Below are positions 48,616 through 59,415 of a stretch of 64,000 nucleotides of DNA, one piece after another. A model generated the notes under the pieces. That model saw only the letters and a program-made list of their open reading frames with translations, had not been told where the DNA came from and did not search any database. Every line of letters starts with the position of its first letter. Within the stretch, counting starts at the first letter, position 1. A program made the position numbers and the translations under genes. The DNA comes from Ampullaceana balthica (Eukaryota > Mollusca > Gastropoda > Lymnaeidae). Where the stretch lies: assembly GCA_944989445.1 (NCBI GenBank), contig CALYLW010000014.1, forward strand, positions 3,284,777 through 3,348,776. Direction: 5' to 3'.

Positions 48616-49440
48616 TTTAAACATTTCAGACACAAGCATTCACTTGTTCTAATAATATAATCAGATATGTTAGAGTCGATGTGCTGTACCACTAATAAAT
48701 GTTCACATTCTACTATCATCAGTTTTACACACAAACTATCCAACATTAGGTGCCCGTACAGAAAGAAATAGTGTAATGAAAGATACAAGCATTTGTTTAA
48801 ACATTTCTTGTGTTAAATTGTCAGCAAACTACACCGATGCCTTCATAATTAAATGAAATAAAAATTAATATTTTAATAATGAAACTCTACACATTTTAAT
48901 ATTATGACATTAAGTCAAATGTCTTTTTTTAGCCTCTTTTGAGATCACGGGGGAACTTGCCGGTTTTGATAACTTTGGCAATCTCAGTCAATGGATTGAA
49001 AAGTTGTTAGACACATAACTTAGGCCATGTTCATATAAACCCAGATATATTTTGCTTGAGTTAGGGCTAGGGTTAGGTTTAGAGTAAGGTATAAGGTTAG
49101 TGTTAGGTTTAGGACTAAGTTAAGTTTATGGCTTTTGCTAGGTTTAGGGTTGGGGATAGGTTAAGGACTTGTTTTAGTGTCATTTAAAGACTGAAATAAA
49201 GTTTATTAAGATACGCGTTCCATGCACACACAACAAGTCAATAAATAAAGTCAGATTTTATTAAAGTTTCTACACGATCGATCGGATCGAATCACTAACA
49301 AAAAGCTAAGGAATCAATCAATAAATCGATAGCATAAACAAATCGAGCCGGTGAATAGGCACTATTCGCTCCTCAGCATACCCGCACACAGATTGTAAAA
49401 GAAATTTTCCTTCTTCTTGTACTTCTCCCCCCCCCCATAA

Positions 49441-49479
<39 letters not shown>

Positions 49480-50936
49480 TCTCTCTCTCTCTCCCACTCT
49501 CTAACGCTCTGTCGAAACCGTCCATTAGTGTGAATGACAGCAAAAAACATTTTTAAAAAGGATAGGGCTACAAAAAGACAAACAAAAGTAATTAGGAAGT
49601 AGAAAGAAACAGAAACAAAATATAAGATCGAAGCTTTGTATGAGAAGTAGATCCCACCATTGGTAGTCTAATAGATATACACCTTGGTCTGAGAACTAGA
49701 TCAAATCATTGTTAGTCTAATAGACATATAACGACACCTAGATCTGAGAAATAATTCCAATTATTGTTAGTTTAATAGCCATATACATAGGTACGAGAAG
49801 TAGATCCAATTATATCGCTACTCCAGACTAATATGCACACAACGAGGTATGAAAAGTAGATTAACTCATTGATAGGCACACAGCTTGGTATAATAATTAG
49901 AGCCAATCATTGCTGGTCTAGTCTGATAGAATCACATCTTGGTATGAAAATAAGATGCCATGTTTTCTAAACAAGTGTAGATAAACCAGAGAGGTCAATG
50001 AGATTAAATGACGTCCAGTAACTCGTCTCTCTAAAACATGTTATTTTAAATATTTATTGTGTTCATATAATTAGTCATATTTTTGTGTAACTTTTCTGTT
50101 TCATAAAAATTATCGCAGTGAAACTTCGTGTATTGATCTAAATTTAAATGTGTTATAAGTAAATGATTTGCGCCTTGTAAAATTTTGAAATAAGCTTTAT
50201 TAAGTAAGTTATTTGCGAAATGACTTATATTGGAATACATTTTAAGTAAATTATTTAACGGTGACAATTATTGAAATCAGTTGTAAGGTACTAATTTGTG
50301 ATATTCCTGACATTTAAAAATCATAAAAAATGTATTCACAAAATTGATCTAAATTTTGTTAGCGATAATTATCATCGCTTGTCTCTTATGAGAGTAAGCT
50401 TAATATAAACCATGTTAAAGGTGAGAAGAAAATTAAAGAGTAACTATAGGGTAAGATCTTGTTCAATATTGGACAGATCAACAGTTAGTAGACCCCAGTC
50501 ACATGACTACCCAGTTAGTAGACCCCAGTCACATTTCAACCCAGTCGGTAGAACATGATCACACAGTCACATAAAACACTGGTCAGTCTAGTTAATCAAT
50601 GACTTAAGTACTCGATTCACTGAAGCATTTCGATGTTTAGTCGATACGGCTTTTAATTTTATTTCCGATCAATCGTTGAAAAAAAAATAGCACAAGGTCT
50701 TGTTGTTGTTATTGAAACTGTTAGTTCAAAGACGGCCTGAGGTTAAGGTATCTGCTGAGTCTTGTTACCATCTCTGAGCTTTTCACCACTAATTAAAGCT
50801 CATCCTTCTTTCCTTGGATGTTTTATTTTGGTAAACTTTTACTTCACTTCTAGCGATGACAAATTTTGAAAAGAATAAAATTGTGTTAAGGCATAATTCG
50901 CAAAGTATTTTAATTAAGTAAATGTGTTTTGAACAG
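48616..50936. other. Rest of intron 1 of the coiled-coil gene
   Basis: Includes telomere-like TTAGGG/TTAGGTTTAG words at 49060-49165, a CT microsatellite at 49443-49495, and degenerate about 50-bp repeats (GAGAAGTAGATCCCA..., TAGTCTAATAGA) at 49620-49965. 50480-50540 has two copies of GTTAGTAGACCCCAGTCACA. Confidence 0.6.
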
Positions 50937-51039
50937 CTAAGGCACCTGAAGAGGATGACAAAAGGAGCGTCATCTCAGACGGATGGAATAGGGTTCATTT
51001 ACCCCTAAAACCCCTACAAGATCCGTATATCAATAAATC
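50937..51039 (+). CDS. Coiled-coil protein, exon 2
   Basis: Acceptor TTTTGAACAG, donor GTAAGT. Restores codon 47 as Pro and ends in phase 2. Encodes the acidic and then proline-containing stretch KAPEEDDKRSVISDGWNRVH followed by LPLKPLQDPYINK. Only this one of the three frames is open and continues both neighbours. Not visible as an independent ORF. Confidence 0.7.
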
Positions 51040-51283
51040 GTAAGTTGTGTTCATTTAAGTATCATACATGATACATAACTTGATATAGATCTAGGGCTTA
51101 AATGGTAATGTACTTAAATGTCTAATTTTTTATACATGCATTTTCACAGGGCGTATAATGGTTTTGTACTCAAATGCATACTTTTTGATACTTGACTTCG
51201 CCATGTTTTTATCTCGTTGAGGTTCAACTACAAAGTATTTATTAAATTTTTTTCATTACTAAAAATATTAATACTTTATATAG

Positions 51284-51327
51284 GAGATCAGAAACAATTT
51301 CCATAAAGATCGAAAGCAACAACCAAA
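51284..51327 (+). CDS. Coiled-coil protein, exon 3 (44-bp microexon-like)
   Basis: Acceptor TTTATATAG, donor GTAAGC. Completes a Ser codon and encodes RSETISIKIESNNQ; ends with one base. Short, but both splice sites and the phases fit. Skipping it would break the frame of exon 4. Confidence 0.6.
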
Positions 51328-51406
51328 GTAAGCATTTACTCACTAAACTGTTAGCATTTTAATATCAATAAAATGGTTCTAATATATCTGAATATACTGC
51401 TCAGAG

Positions 51407-51519
51407 ATGAGGAGATTGAACGAATAAAGAAGGAACGAATGGACATGGAGGAGGACATACAGAGATTAAAGGAGAGACAGCTGAGGGAGAAGTTAGAAAG
51501 AGAGCATGAAAAGAAACAG
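51407..51519 (+). CDS. Coiled-coil protein, exon 4 (heptad region)
   Basis: Encodes NEEIERIKKERMDMEEDIQR and LKERQLREKLEREHEKKQ, a highly charged continuous helix of about 38 residues with a coiled-coil pattern. The acceptor must be the AG at 51405-51406: the AG two bases earlier would put a stop in frame. The preceding intron is only 79 bp. Donor CAG/GTTAGT, phase 0. Confidence 0.72.
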
Positions 51520-53034
51520 GTTAGTGTCATATTGGATTAAATATTTTAAAAAATGAGGACAATATTTTACAACTGGGATAAAACAGACATATTGTCTCCC
51601 AGTTTAGGAATGGGTGTTTCTTTGAGTTTTAAACAGCAATTACAACGTGTGCAACTATAGCAATTTGGGGCCCTCTTTACTCCATCACCCAAAATTGTAA
51701 AGTCTTATTAATTGTTTCTTTGAAGGTTCAACTCATAAGTCACTGAAATCGTTTGTTATATTTGTGACTATTTGGCAATCTCTCTCTTTAGATTTTCTAA
51801 TGCAATAGAAAGTGTGTAAATGATATACAGTAAAAAAAAATTAGCTTTGGTGGCTCTTCCAATACACTCCGTACTTATTTCTATGCATGAATCAAAATCC
51901 CAAAATGGCTAAAGACGACTGAGATTGGCATTTTCTCGCCAATGCTAAAACAGTGCGGCAAAGCGCTGGCAGTAGTGTTCCTAACTTTGAGGCTAGAACT
52001 TAATCACAGGCATATTACTATTACACTCTAAGTCTCCTTGATTTCCTTAGAGCCACTTAGATCAGGTCAACCACTTAATTTTTTTTTAAAGTTATTTTGT
52101 CATTTGGACTCGCAACGAAAAAAAAACATTACTCATTTATACACCGGTTAGGCATGTTTCATAGACAATGTAGTTTAATGCAGATATGTTTCCTGTACGA
52201 CCCACACACTGGTTGGCAATTTGAAACTTAAACATTAAATCTTACTTAGGGAGAGTGAAGTGATGGTAATAATGATTACTTTTAAAAAATGAATAAGTAG
52301 ATTGATTTCTGATTGTGATTTTCAATGAAAGGTTCAGTTTAGATGAAGTAATAATCTCGATTATAGACATTCTTTTTTTGGGTGGAGCTGATGCTCTTCT
52401 GATCTGGCTCATTATTTTACTGTCAAGGCTCATTAAGCAGGCAACGCCATAAAGACATCGCTTCACAGTAGTCGGAACCGACAGGTGCTCCTCGGCGTTG
52501 CCACATGTTTGGCGGCCTATATTCCTACGCAAGTAACACCATGTGGGATAGTGTTCAGTCCTCATGTGAGTGTGATGATTGCCTTATTGTTAGAATGTAG
52601 TTTCCACCAGGGATCGCTTTTGCTCCGATGCGGCATGGACTGGTAAACATTCATAGATGTGTCTCCTGATGACCAGCCAAGGATCTACTGTTTTCGGAAG
52701 TGGTCCTTAAACCACCATCCCCAAGCTTGGTCATCGGGCCATCGGGTTGGGTCTCAGCTGCACCTTCTGTCGCCAATAAATCGACCCTGTCCAGCATCAG
52801 TACATCAAAGTAAACAGTAACAAACCGAAGGATTACACTGTCACCACGAGCTAGGATGCAGCCTAATGTCTCCAGAATGACACTGACCTTCTTAGCCTCC
52901 AGGGAAGATCGACTCAGGGCTTCCTGATAGAGGATAGAGTCAGTGAAGACAACTATGGATATAAAAGCCTTTCTCTTCGCTACGCGTCTGTGCACCTCTA
53001 ACAAACCCTGCGCATTGCTCCCAGATCATCATGG

Positions 53035-53212
53035 CAGAGTTGTCTTTACACCATTTTGGGCCCCCGGGCAGAGCAAGAGTGAAACCCCCCCCCCACAGGA
53101 ATAAAAATACTTATAATACATAATGTATATAAATAAACATATTCCCATTGGGCACCTATGCTCGTGGGCCCCGGGCAAATGCCCAACGGGCTTATGCATT
53201 AAAACGGCCCTG
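53035..53212 (-). mobile_element. 178-bp hAT-type MITE with perfect 8-bp target duplication
   Basis: Ends CAGAGTTGTCTTTACACC and, inverted, CAGGGCCGTTTTAATGC. Flanked on both sides by CATCATGG (53027-53034 and 53213-53220). The interior holds GC palindromes (GGGCCCCCGGGCA) and a TATATAAATAAACATATTCC stretch. It is the inverse of the element at 58958-59136. CAGRG termini and an 8-bp duplication point to hAT transposase. Confidence 0.88.
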
Positions 53213-53449
53213 CATCATGGTTGTTAAAAGGTGAGGGTCCACACAATCCAAACATCTCGACACAAACCACGATTTAATACTCTTCATATTTTTAGCATCT
53301 ATTATAAATTTTAATTCGTAATTACAAGAGAAGTCCTGTTGATAGCTCCGCAAGAGGAAAGTGAATGGTGTTTATTTCTAACTTAACAACATTTTAACTA
53401 CTTTTTTGAAACGATTTTGAAAACTAAAAACAAATTAATAATAACCCCG

Positions 53450-53646
53450 TTTTCAGAACATGATGGCCTATGGGGCAAGTGAATTAGCGTTCACAAGTTT
53501 CATTGAGCCACCACTAACGACCAAGGGATTGTGTGGCTAGCACAATGCCCAGCGGGGTACCCTGCCAGCACCGAGGCTCGAACCTTTGACTCTCTATAGC
53601 CGCTGTTCGACAGTCCAGCCCCCTACCGCTAGACCACCGTCCCTGA
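53450..53646 (-). mobile_element. tRNA-derived SINE family 2
   Basis: On the minus strand it starts GGGACGGTGGTCTAGCGGTA (A box) and has GGTTCGAGCCTCGG (B box) about 60 bp on, then GCTAGCCACACAATCCCTTG and a tail ending CATCATGTTCTGAAA. The truncated copy at 12546-12660 shares the 3' part. Both families use tRNA-like heads but differ in body. Confidence 0.78.
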
Positions 53647-53811
53647 ATACTGTAGTGTTTTTACTTTCAGAACAATGCAACATTCTTACTTTCAGAACTA
53701 CACTGTATGTAGAATTCTTGTTTTCCAAACGACGTAGAATTCCTAGCTTCAGAGATTTTCTAATGTCTTTTTTTTTAGAGATATGAATATTTCTTCACTT
53801 TTTTTTATCAG

Positions 53812-53931
53812 AACTATGAATAATTATTGTTTCATAACTATGAATAATTATTGTTTCAGAACTATGAATAATTATTGTTTCAGAACTATGAATAATTATT
53901 GTTTCATAACTATGAATAATTATTGTTTCAG
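53812..53931 (+). repeat. 24-bp repeats duplicating a 3' splice site, five copies
   Basis: The unit is AACTATGAATAATTATTGTT followed by TCAG or TCAT. Each copy contains the first eight bases of exon 5 (AACTATGA) and a candidate acceptor. AG is kept at 53810-53811, 53858-53859, 53882-53883 and 53930-53931 and lost (CAT) at the other two junctions. In the exon frame each extra unit reads N-Y-E-stop, so only the last acceptor keeps the protein open. Confidence 0.88.
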
Positions 53932-53997
53932 AACTATGAGCTACTATCCTCAAAGTTTCCCTGGGATCAAAGGAGCCATGGACATGGTGGACCAATG
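53932..53997 (+). CDS. Coiled-coil protein, exon 5
   Basis: 22 codons in phase 0: NYELLSSKFPWDQRSHGHGG and PM. Acceptor ATTGTTTCAG, donor ATG/GTAGTG (weak at +3 to +5). The first bases are copied in the upstream 24-bp array. Frame chosen because it is the only one continuous with exons 4 and 6. Confidence 0.68.
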
Positions 53998-55502
53998 GTA
54001 GTGTTAGATTGAAAAGACACGAATAATTGTAATGTAACATGCAGTATTGTGTGAGAAAATTGTTTGGACTTCCTGTGTCTTTAAGAAATAATATGTTATT
54101 TACTTCTTTTGAGCCATGGATTTGCGTAGGTCATTACATTACATGGTTACTGTATTAATGTGACAATGTATCTTTGAAAGCTCTTTGTTTTATTGGCTTG
54201 CTGATCCGATATGCATCTATCATCTTCTCTTTTTTTGTAGCTCTTTAAATTAAAATTGTTGCGGAAAAGCTTCTCTCTTGATGTATTTCTAACCACACAT
54301 ACCACGAAGTTGCATTCTTCTGTTTCTGATCTTCAATCGATTTTCTTATCATATTTACAATGAATGTGTTTAAATTAGTAGTAGAAAAATTTGTAATGAC
54401 TTTACAGCTTTGAAAATCTGCAATTTTACGCTTTAACGACCATAGAAAATTTAATGCAGGAAAATATTATTTGGGGACTGTCCATAAATGACGTCACGCA
54501 CCGGAGGGGGAGGGCGGTCAAAAGTTTGTGACGATGTGTAGGGAATGAAAGTGGGTATTAAAGAAGTGTTACGTCAAATATAACAGCGAAACTTTAAATA
54601 AAAGTTCCACTTAAATATTTGATTGCTTACAATTTATCTATATAACGTTTTACATAACTTCACGCGTGTTACGATATTAGAGATTTATTACACTTAATAC
54701 ATTCTTACATGACAAAAAAGTGATTTGAAATATGCTCAATTTTCAAATAGAAAATACGGCTTTTATGGGGGGGGGGCGAAAATTCGTGACGTAATATTGG
54801 AGGGTGTCTAAGTTTTTGTAAAGACGTATAACAAGGTGGAGGGGGTCAAAAACGGCCAAAATTGCGTGTCTTCATTTATGGATGACTCCTTCATCAATGA
54901 ATGCATAATACTTTAAATAAGGAAGGTTTATAAGACATATTTCGTTTGAAAGAAATGGAATTTTGAGAAGGGTTTTGACAATGATTCATTTGGAATAACT
55001 TTGATAGTGCTTGAGCTCTACTTTCATAGCATTTCAATTTAAAATTAAAGACTGCAATTCAAATCTATAAAAGTGAATTACAAAAGATAAAATATTTTTT
55101 TTACTTTAAAATTTCCTATTTTCTATAATGTATTGTAAATTTGTTAATCAGAATACTAAATTTAAACAATTAAGTCACGACTGCATCTTCTAGTCTCTGT
55201 GGAGCTATTGTCTCAAGATCGTTTCAAAAGTCTGGTTTCCTTTTATCTTCATTTAAAACAATCTCTTCTCTCGTTCCCTTTAAGGCTTTATGTATTATTG
55301 GCCAAGTTACTTTTCAGTGCAGTAACATAATTTGATTTCTGTATTTGACATAGATTGTCTTATCTTGGACCATTTATTTGTCCACCTTGATCGCATTTAA
55401 TCTGTTCGTTCGGCTTAGGTTACCACTTCAATGCTTTTAAGAATTACTGTTTTCGTAATATATCTTGTTTTGTATTAATTGTATTGATTGGTATGACGCT
55501 AG
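53998..55502. other. Intron 5 of the coiled-coil gene
   Basis: 1,505 bp, mostly A+T-rich. Contains a TIR element at 54473-54893 (listed separately). Confidence 0.6.
54473..54893. mobile_element. Non-autonomous DNA element with GTCCATAAATGACGTCA ends
   Basis: The left end GGGACTGTCCATAAATGACG continues TCACGC; the right end, inverted, reads AAGGAGTCATCCATAAATGA then AGACACGC. Subterminal G-rich patches (GGAGGGGGAGGGCGGTCAAA, GGTGGAGGGGGTCAAAAACG) are also inverted-related. About 420 bp with no ORF. Superfamily unresolved; target duplication not evident. Confidence 0.6.
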
Positions 55503-55586
55503 GACTCCGGTGATAACAGACGACGTAAGTTCCTAGAAATAGACTCCGGCCCCATCTACCAGGATGGATATTCGCCCTCGACACCA
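55503..55586 (+). CDS. Coiled-coil protein, exon 6
   Basis: 28 codons in phase 0: DSGDNRRRKFLEIDSGPIYQ and DGYSPSTP. Acceptor ACGCTAG, donor CCA/GTAAGA. With exon 5 it gives FPWDQ-x(3)-GHGGPMDSGDNRRRKF. From memory this recalls the Pro-Trp/Gly-rich motifs of centrosome and spindle-pole proteins of the CSPP1 type, but the match is weak and unverified. Confidence 0.68.
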
Positions 55587-56015
55587 GTAAGAATATATTT
55601 TAGTCTAATCCTAATTCTTAAAATGTTACATATATATTTAAGACAAGTAAAATTGTATTTAATTTTACAAACAATGTCACGTGATAATCACGAGATTAAT
55701 GACAGAGAGGTCACATTGGTAGAAAGCGCGCGAAAGCAGTTAAGAGAAAAATGGCGATTTTGTGGCTGCTGTCTCCACGTTGTGAAACCTCAAAGTTATA
55801 CTTTTGTATATAGTGTGTATATTAAAGTTATTTTGTTGACAATTGTATTTCAAGTATTTATTGCACGAAAGTTGGTATTGTGAGAACGCCTACAAAACAC
55901 ATAAAAGTAAATCATTTACAAACAAGACGTCTGTTGTATGTATGAAGTATGTCTTTGGAATGTCTCTTTATTATCTCATTAATGTCTGGAAAATGTCATC
56001 ATTGCGTCTTTGCAG
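55587..56015. other. Intron 6 of the coiled-coil gene
   Basis: 429 bp. An 86-codon frame at 55623-55883 lies inside and has no supporting feature. Confidence 0.6.
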
Positions 56016-56211
56016 CTGAAAGAGAATGATTTTTATGCAGACAGAATTAATGGGCACACTGGCACCATGTCTAGACAAAATGGCACGCCTGCCCTTAGTG
56101 ACCCTCACTTTGTGCAAAAGCAGCAAGAACAACACCGCTCACAGCATTCGCCGCGACAACAGTCAGGAACTATGACACCGTTTGAGTTGCAGGACTACAG
56201 CCAAAAATTGA
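56016..56211 (+). CDS. Coiled-coil protein, exon 7
   Basis: Acceptor CGTCTTTGCAG; donor GTGAGA at 56212. Encodes LKENDFYADRINGHTGTMSR and a Gln/Ser/His-rich low-complexity stretch (QKQQEQHRSQHSPRQQSGTM), then TPFELQDYSQKL. Ends with one base. The ORF runs on past the donor into sequence of different character, which supports splicing here. Confidence 0.72.
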
Positions 56212-56354
56212 GTGAGAAGAATTACTCAATTTTTTTTATCAGCATTAATGCCCCTTGCTGCCTAACTTTTTTAACATTCTCCTTTTATCATCATAAACTT
56301 TAATGACCCTGATATACAAGTTTCATATTTAAAAGATTTTGTGAGCCACACTTA

Positions 56355-56963
56355 AAAACTATGGCGAGGTGGGGGGGGGGAGTTCTGAACGGGCTAAAGC
56401 CAGGGGCCCCTTAATTAAGGGGCCCCCAAACAGTATATTTTATAATGAAGGTGGACAAATGTTTGCATGAATTACTGAAAATATTATAAATTAATAAAAT
56501 CTTATATATTAATCTGATCTCTACTCGGACCCGATAGTCTTAGTAATCGAAAAACCTGATTTTATAGGCTTAATAAGGGATAGCATTAAAGAATTTTTTT
56601 TTAATTTATCGTTAAGTTCTCCTGTTTGTATGGAAGTGTGTAGATTTGTGGTGCAAGCGATGCAGGATCTATTCCCTGTGGTGGATATATATTTTTTTTT
56701 CTTTCATTTCTCTTTTTACACTCAATTTTAGGATACCGGCAAGCAGTTATTTCTACGTGTTCGGTGTTTTCATAAAGAATCTTTTTTGGCTGGGAAGGCC
56801 GATCCCGTAGTACAGACAAAGCATGAGCAAGGAACCAATGGACTATTTAGTTACAGTCTACTTTTAGCTTCTAGCCATTATTTTATTTAAAGGGATGCTG
56901 GCTGGATAGGGCCCCAGTTTGAATTACAGTCAAGGGCCCCGTGCAGTCTTAATCCGCCCCTGC
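56355..56963 (+). mobile_element. hAT-like non-autonomous element, copy 1
   Basis: About 600 bp shared with 60748-61336: GGACAAATGTTTGCATGAAT, GGCTGGGAAGGCCGATCCCG, GTGCTGGCT/GATGCTGGCT and CAGTCTTAATCCGCCCCTGC at the end. The right end, inverted, reads GCAGGGGCGGATTAAGACTG, a hAT-like CAGGGGCGG terminus. The left end is degraded (TATGGCGAGG). It sits in intron 7 of the coiled-coil gene. Confidence 0.65.
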
Positions 56964-57159
56964 TTAAATGCTTTAACCGTGTAAGCGTTCAATTAGCCAT
57001 TGCAGAAAATTCCCGAGAAGCTTTCATTTTTGTTTAATTTTGAAGCGTTTAACATGTTTTTCATAGCTTTTTAGTAGTTATACATGCACTATTTAATATT
57101 TTTAATAAGTTAGTAGTCTGTCATATTTATAGTATTCTCATAAATATTATTTTACTCAG

Positions 57160-57233
57160 AGAAAGTCAGTGAAGAAAAACGTAAGCTACAGCAGCAACGT
57201 CGTATTGAGGACCTGAAATATCAGATTGATACG
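57160..57233 (+). CDS. Coiled-coil protein, exon 8 (last one found)
   Basis: Acceptor TTTTACTCAG, donor ACG/GTAAGA. Completes a Lys codon and encodes KVSEEKRKLQQQRRIEDLKY then QIDT, again a charged helical segment. Ends in phase 0 at a good donor, so the gene should continue downstream. I found no further convincing exon before 64000; the next exon may lie beyond a long, element-filled intron. Confidence 0.7.
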
Positions 57234-57439
57234 GTAAGACCGTTTTTGTCATGGCGACGTTATGCAAATACAAACTGCAAACTGCCTAGCGCGGTCAAAC
57301 TTTATAATGTATTAAATTTATAGATACCCTAATCAATAAAGAAAATTGCAATGTTCTTAACTTCCATTGAACATGCGTTCACATTATGAACATAAACTTT
57401 TTTAATTTATCAAATATTTTAACCCACTTTACAGCTACG

Positions 57440-57870
57440 TTTAACCCTCTAGTATGGCACAGGACGATATAATTCACATGCTTTATTTATATTAATATTT
57501 GAACACCTCTTACTTTACACGTTTAGTCAACTAATATTTGAACACCACCCTTTACTCTACACATGTTGTCTATTAATATTTGAACATATCTTACTCTTCA
57601 CATTTAGTCTTTTCATATTTGAACACTACGTTTTACTCTACACGTGTATTCTATTAATAATTGAGCAACCACTTTTACTCTACACGTGTAGTCTATTAAT
57701 TTTTGAACACCACCTTATACTCTACACATTTTGTCTATTGATATATGAATACCAACTTTTACTCTATACGTTTACTCTATTAATATTTGTACCCCTTCTA
57801 TTCTACACGTGTACAATAATAATATTTGAACACCTCATACCCTTCACATTTAGTCTATTAATATTTAAAA
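57440..57870 (+). repeat. About 41-bp degenerate tandem repeats
   Basis: The core is TCTATTAATATTTGAACACC followed by ACCTTTTACTCTACACGTGT. About ten copies with small indels. Confidence 0.85.
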
Positions 57871-58229
57871 CAAAAGAAAAAATTACACACTATAGGTATT
57901 TTTGGTACTTTTCAGAATAACATTTGGCACTAATAGCGTGAAATCGTTATTTTGAATTATATATCTATCAAGGGTGGACTGGGGAGTTCAAGCGGCCCGG
58001 TAAAAAAATAAAAAGCAGCCCTATCTGCCTATCTTCATAACTTTTATTTTCATTGTGCATTTTTTTAGACTCAAACCTGAGGGCTTAGGCCTCCAAAGTC
58101 ATGGGTCACTTTACAAATTAAAATATGCAATAACAAAAAAAGGATAAATCGCATTTATAATTTATATTTATAAATAAAATATCAAGAATGCGTCAATTCA
58201 AGCTATAAATCAATTTATTCGGACTCACT
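57871..58229. other. A+T-rich intergenic or intronic DNA
   Basis: 57970-58130 contains GGTGGACTGGGGAGTTCAAG and a GTCATGGGTCACTTT stretch of possible element origin. Unassigned. Confidence 0.4.
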
Positions 58230-58430
58230 GTGATGGTATTTATAGTATAAGCAACTTCTTTAAGCTGGGTGACATTTCGGCTACATGATTTATAATTGTG
58301 TCATTATTCAGTTCAATTAAAACATCGGTTTCTTTTGACATAAGCATAAAATCTTCAAGGTGTGTAGAATACATTGAGCTTCTCAAGCGATTCTTAATGT
58401 ATTTCAGTCTTGGCAGGCTCTAGAGTATGC
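58230..58430 (-). pseudogene. hAT transposase dimerisation-domain remnant
   Basis: The minus-strand frame reads LPRLKYIKNRLRSSMYSTHL, EDFMLMSKETDVLIELNNDT and IINHVAEM before a stop. The order L-x(2)-L-K-x-I-K-x(2)-L-R-S-S-M followed by E-x(2)-V-x(2)-E-L-x(3)-x-I-I matches the C-terminal region of hAT transposases (ZMYM/TTF-type). No upstream catalytic region is present. Confidence 0.55.
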
Positions 58431-58596
58431 GGGGCCAAAGGCAGCATACGATATGCGGGGCCCCGAGCCCAAGGCAGCAGATGAAGAGCTAGACCCATGC
58501 AAACATTTGCATTTCTACATATATCAAATGATATGAAATAAAAATAAAATTACTTAAATTTTTACTATATAACAGCATTGACACATCAATGATTAC

Positions 58597-59415
58597 TAGG
58601 GCTGTTATCGATTAATTTAAATTTAATCGTTAACTTTTGAAAAATTATCGATTAATTAATCGATAATTTCGATTAAAACCAAAAATAGAAATTTATGACG
58701 TCATTTAACTGAACATTTCTCACGGACATTGAAAATTAAGAATATTTTGAACTAAATTTCATGACAATGTGTTGATACTTAATTTGTGCTGAAGGTGGTA
58801 CGTCAGCGATGTATTTGATCCTTTAAAAGAGAATTGTTTATGGCAGTGGACACAGAAAATGTTTTCACCAAATTCGACTTTGCCATCCGCAGTTAGCTTA
58901 AAAACAACATATTTGCTCAACTTTCTAGTTTAAATTTAACTGCGCTGATGCTGTCAGCAGGGCCGTCTTAACGCATAGACCCGTTGGGCATTTGCCCGGG
59001 GGCCCACGAGCATATGGGCCCCTTGGGAATATGTTTATTTATATATATTATGTATATTCATTTTTTATTCCTGCGGGGGAAGGACCCAACACTATATTTT
59101 TGCCCGGGGGCCCAAAATGGTGTAAAGACGGCTCTGGCTGTCAGACATTTTATAATTGACGTCTGCCGGTCAACATAAATTAATAAAATAAATTTTAATA
59201 TTACGTGGGAGATGTTTGTACGTTAAAAAATACATATAAATTATTATTACTTATTAATCATTTATTATTTATTACTAAATTTTTTAAAAAATATTATAAA
59301 TATTTTCTTAAATTGTAATCGAATTTTTATCGATTAAAATTATTTTAATCGATATTTAATCGATAAAAATTTTAACGATTAATCGAGAGATTAATCGATA
59401 ATTTCCGCAGCCCTA
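58597..59415. mobile_element. hAT non-autonomous element with perfect 8-bp target duplication
   Basis: Ends TAGGGCTGTTATCGATTAA and, inverted, TAGGGCTGCGGAAATTATCG. Flanked by ATGATTAC at 58589-58596 and 59416-59423. Same family as 43838-44598, with ATCGATTAAT-rich subterminal blocks and a GACGTCATTTAACTG region. The element is interrupted by a second one at 58958-59136. Confidence 0.88.
58958..59136 (+). mobile_element. 179-bp hAT-type MITE nested in a hAT element
   Basis: Ends CAGGGCCGTCTTAACGC and, inverted, CAGAGCCGTCTTTACACC. Flanked by GCTGTCAG at 58950-58957 and 59137-59144, a perfect 8-bp duplication. Inverse copy of 53035-53212. A 64-codon frame spanning it has no meaning. Confidence 0.9.

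Larger units (their letters stand above)
51520..53931. other. Intron 4 of the coiled-coil gene
   Basis: 2,412 bp. Holds two minus-strand frames (52242-52565, 107 codons; 52651-53004, 117 codons) in a more G+C-rich stretch without recognised domains, a 178-bp hAT MITE, a SINE and the 24-bp acceptor repeats. The two frames may be remnants of an element; unproven. Confidence 0.6.

Noticed and set aside
52242..53004. Two minus-strand frames of 107 and 117 codons as a gene
   Set aside because: No recognised domain, no splice continuity between them, located in an intron among element insertions; possibly an old element, but not supportable as a gene.
53783..54001. 72-codon frame MNNYCFRT repeats as an alternative exon reading
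   Set aside because: That frame cannot join exon 6: after the donor it runs into a stop, while phase 0 remains open through exons 4-8.
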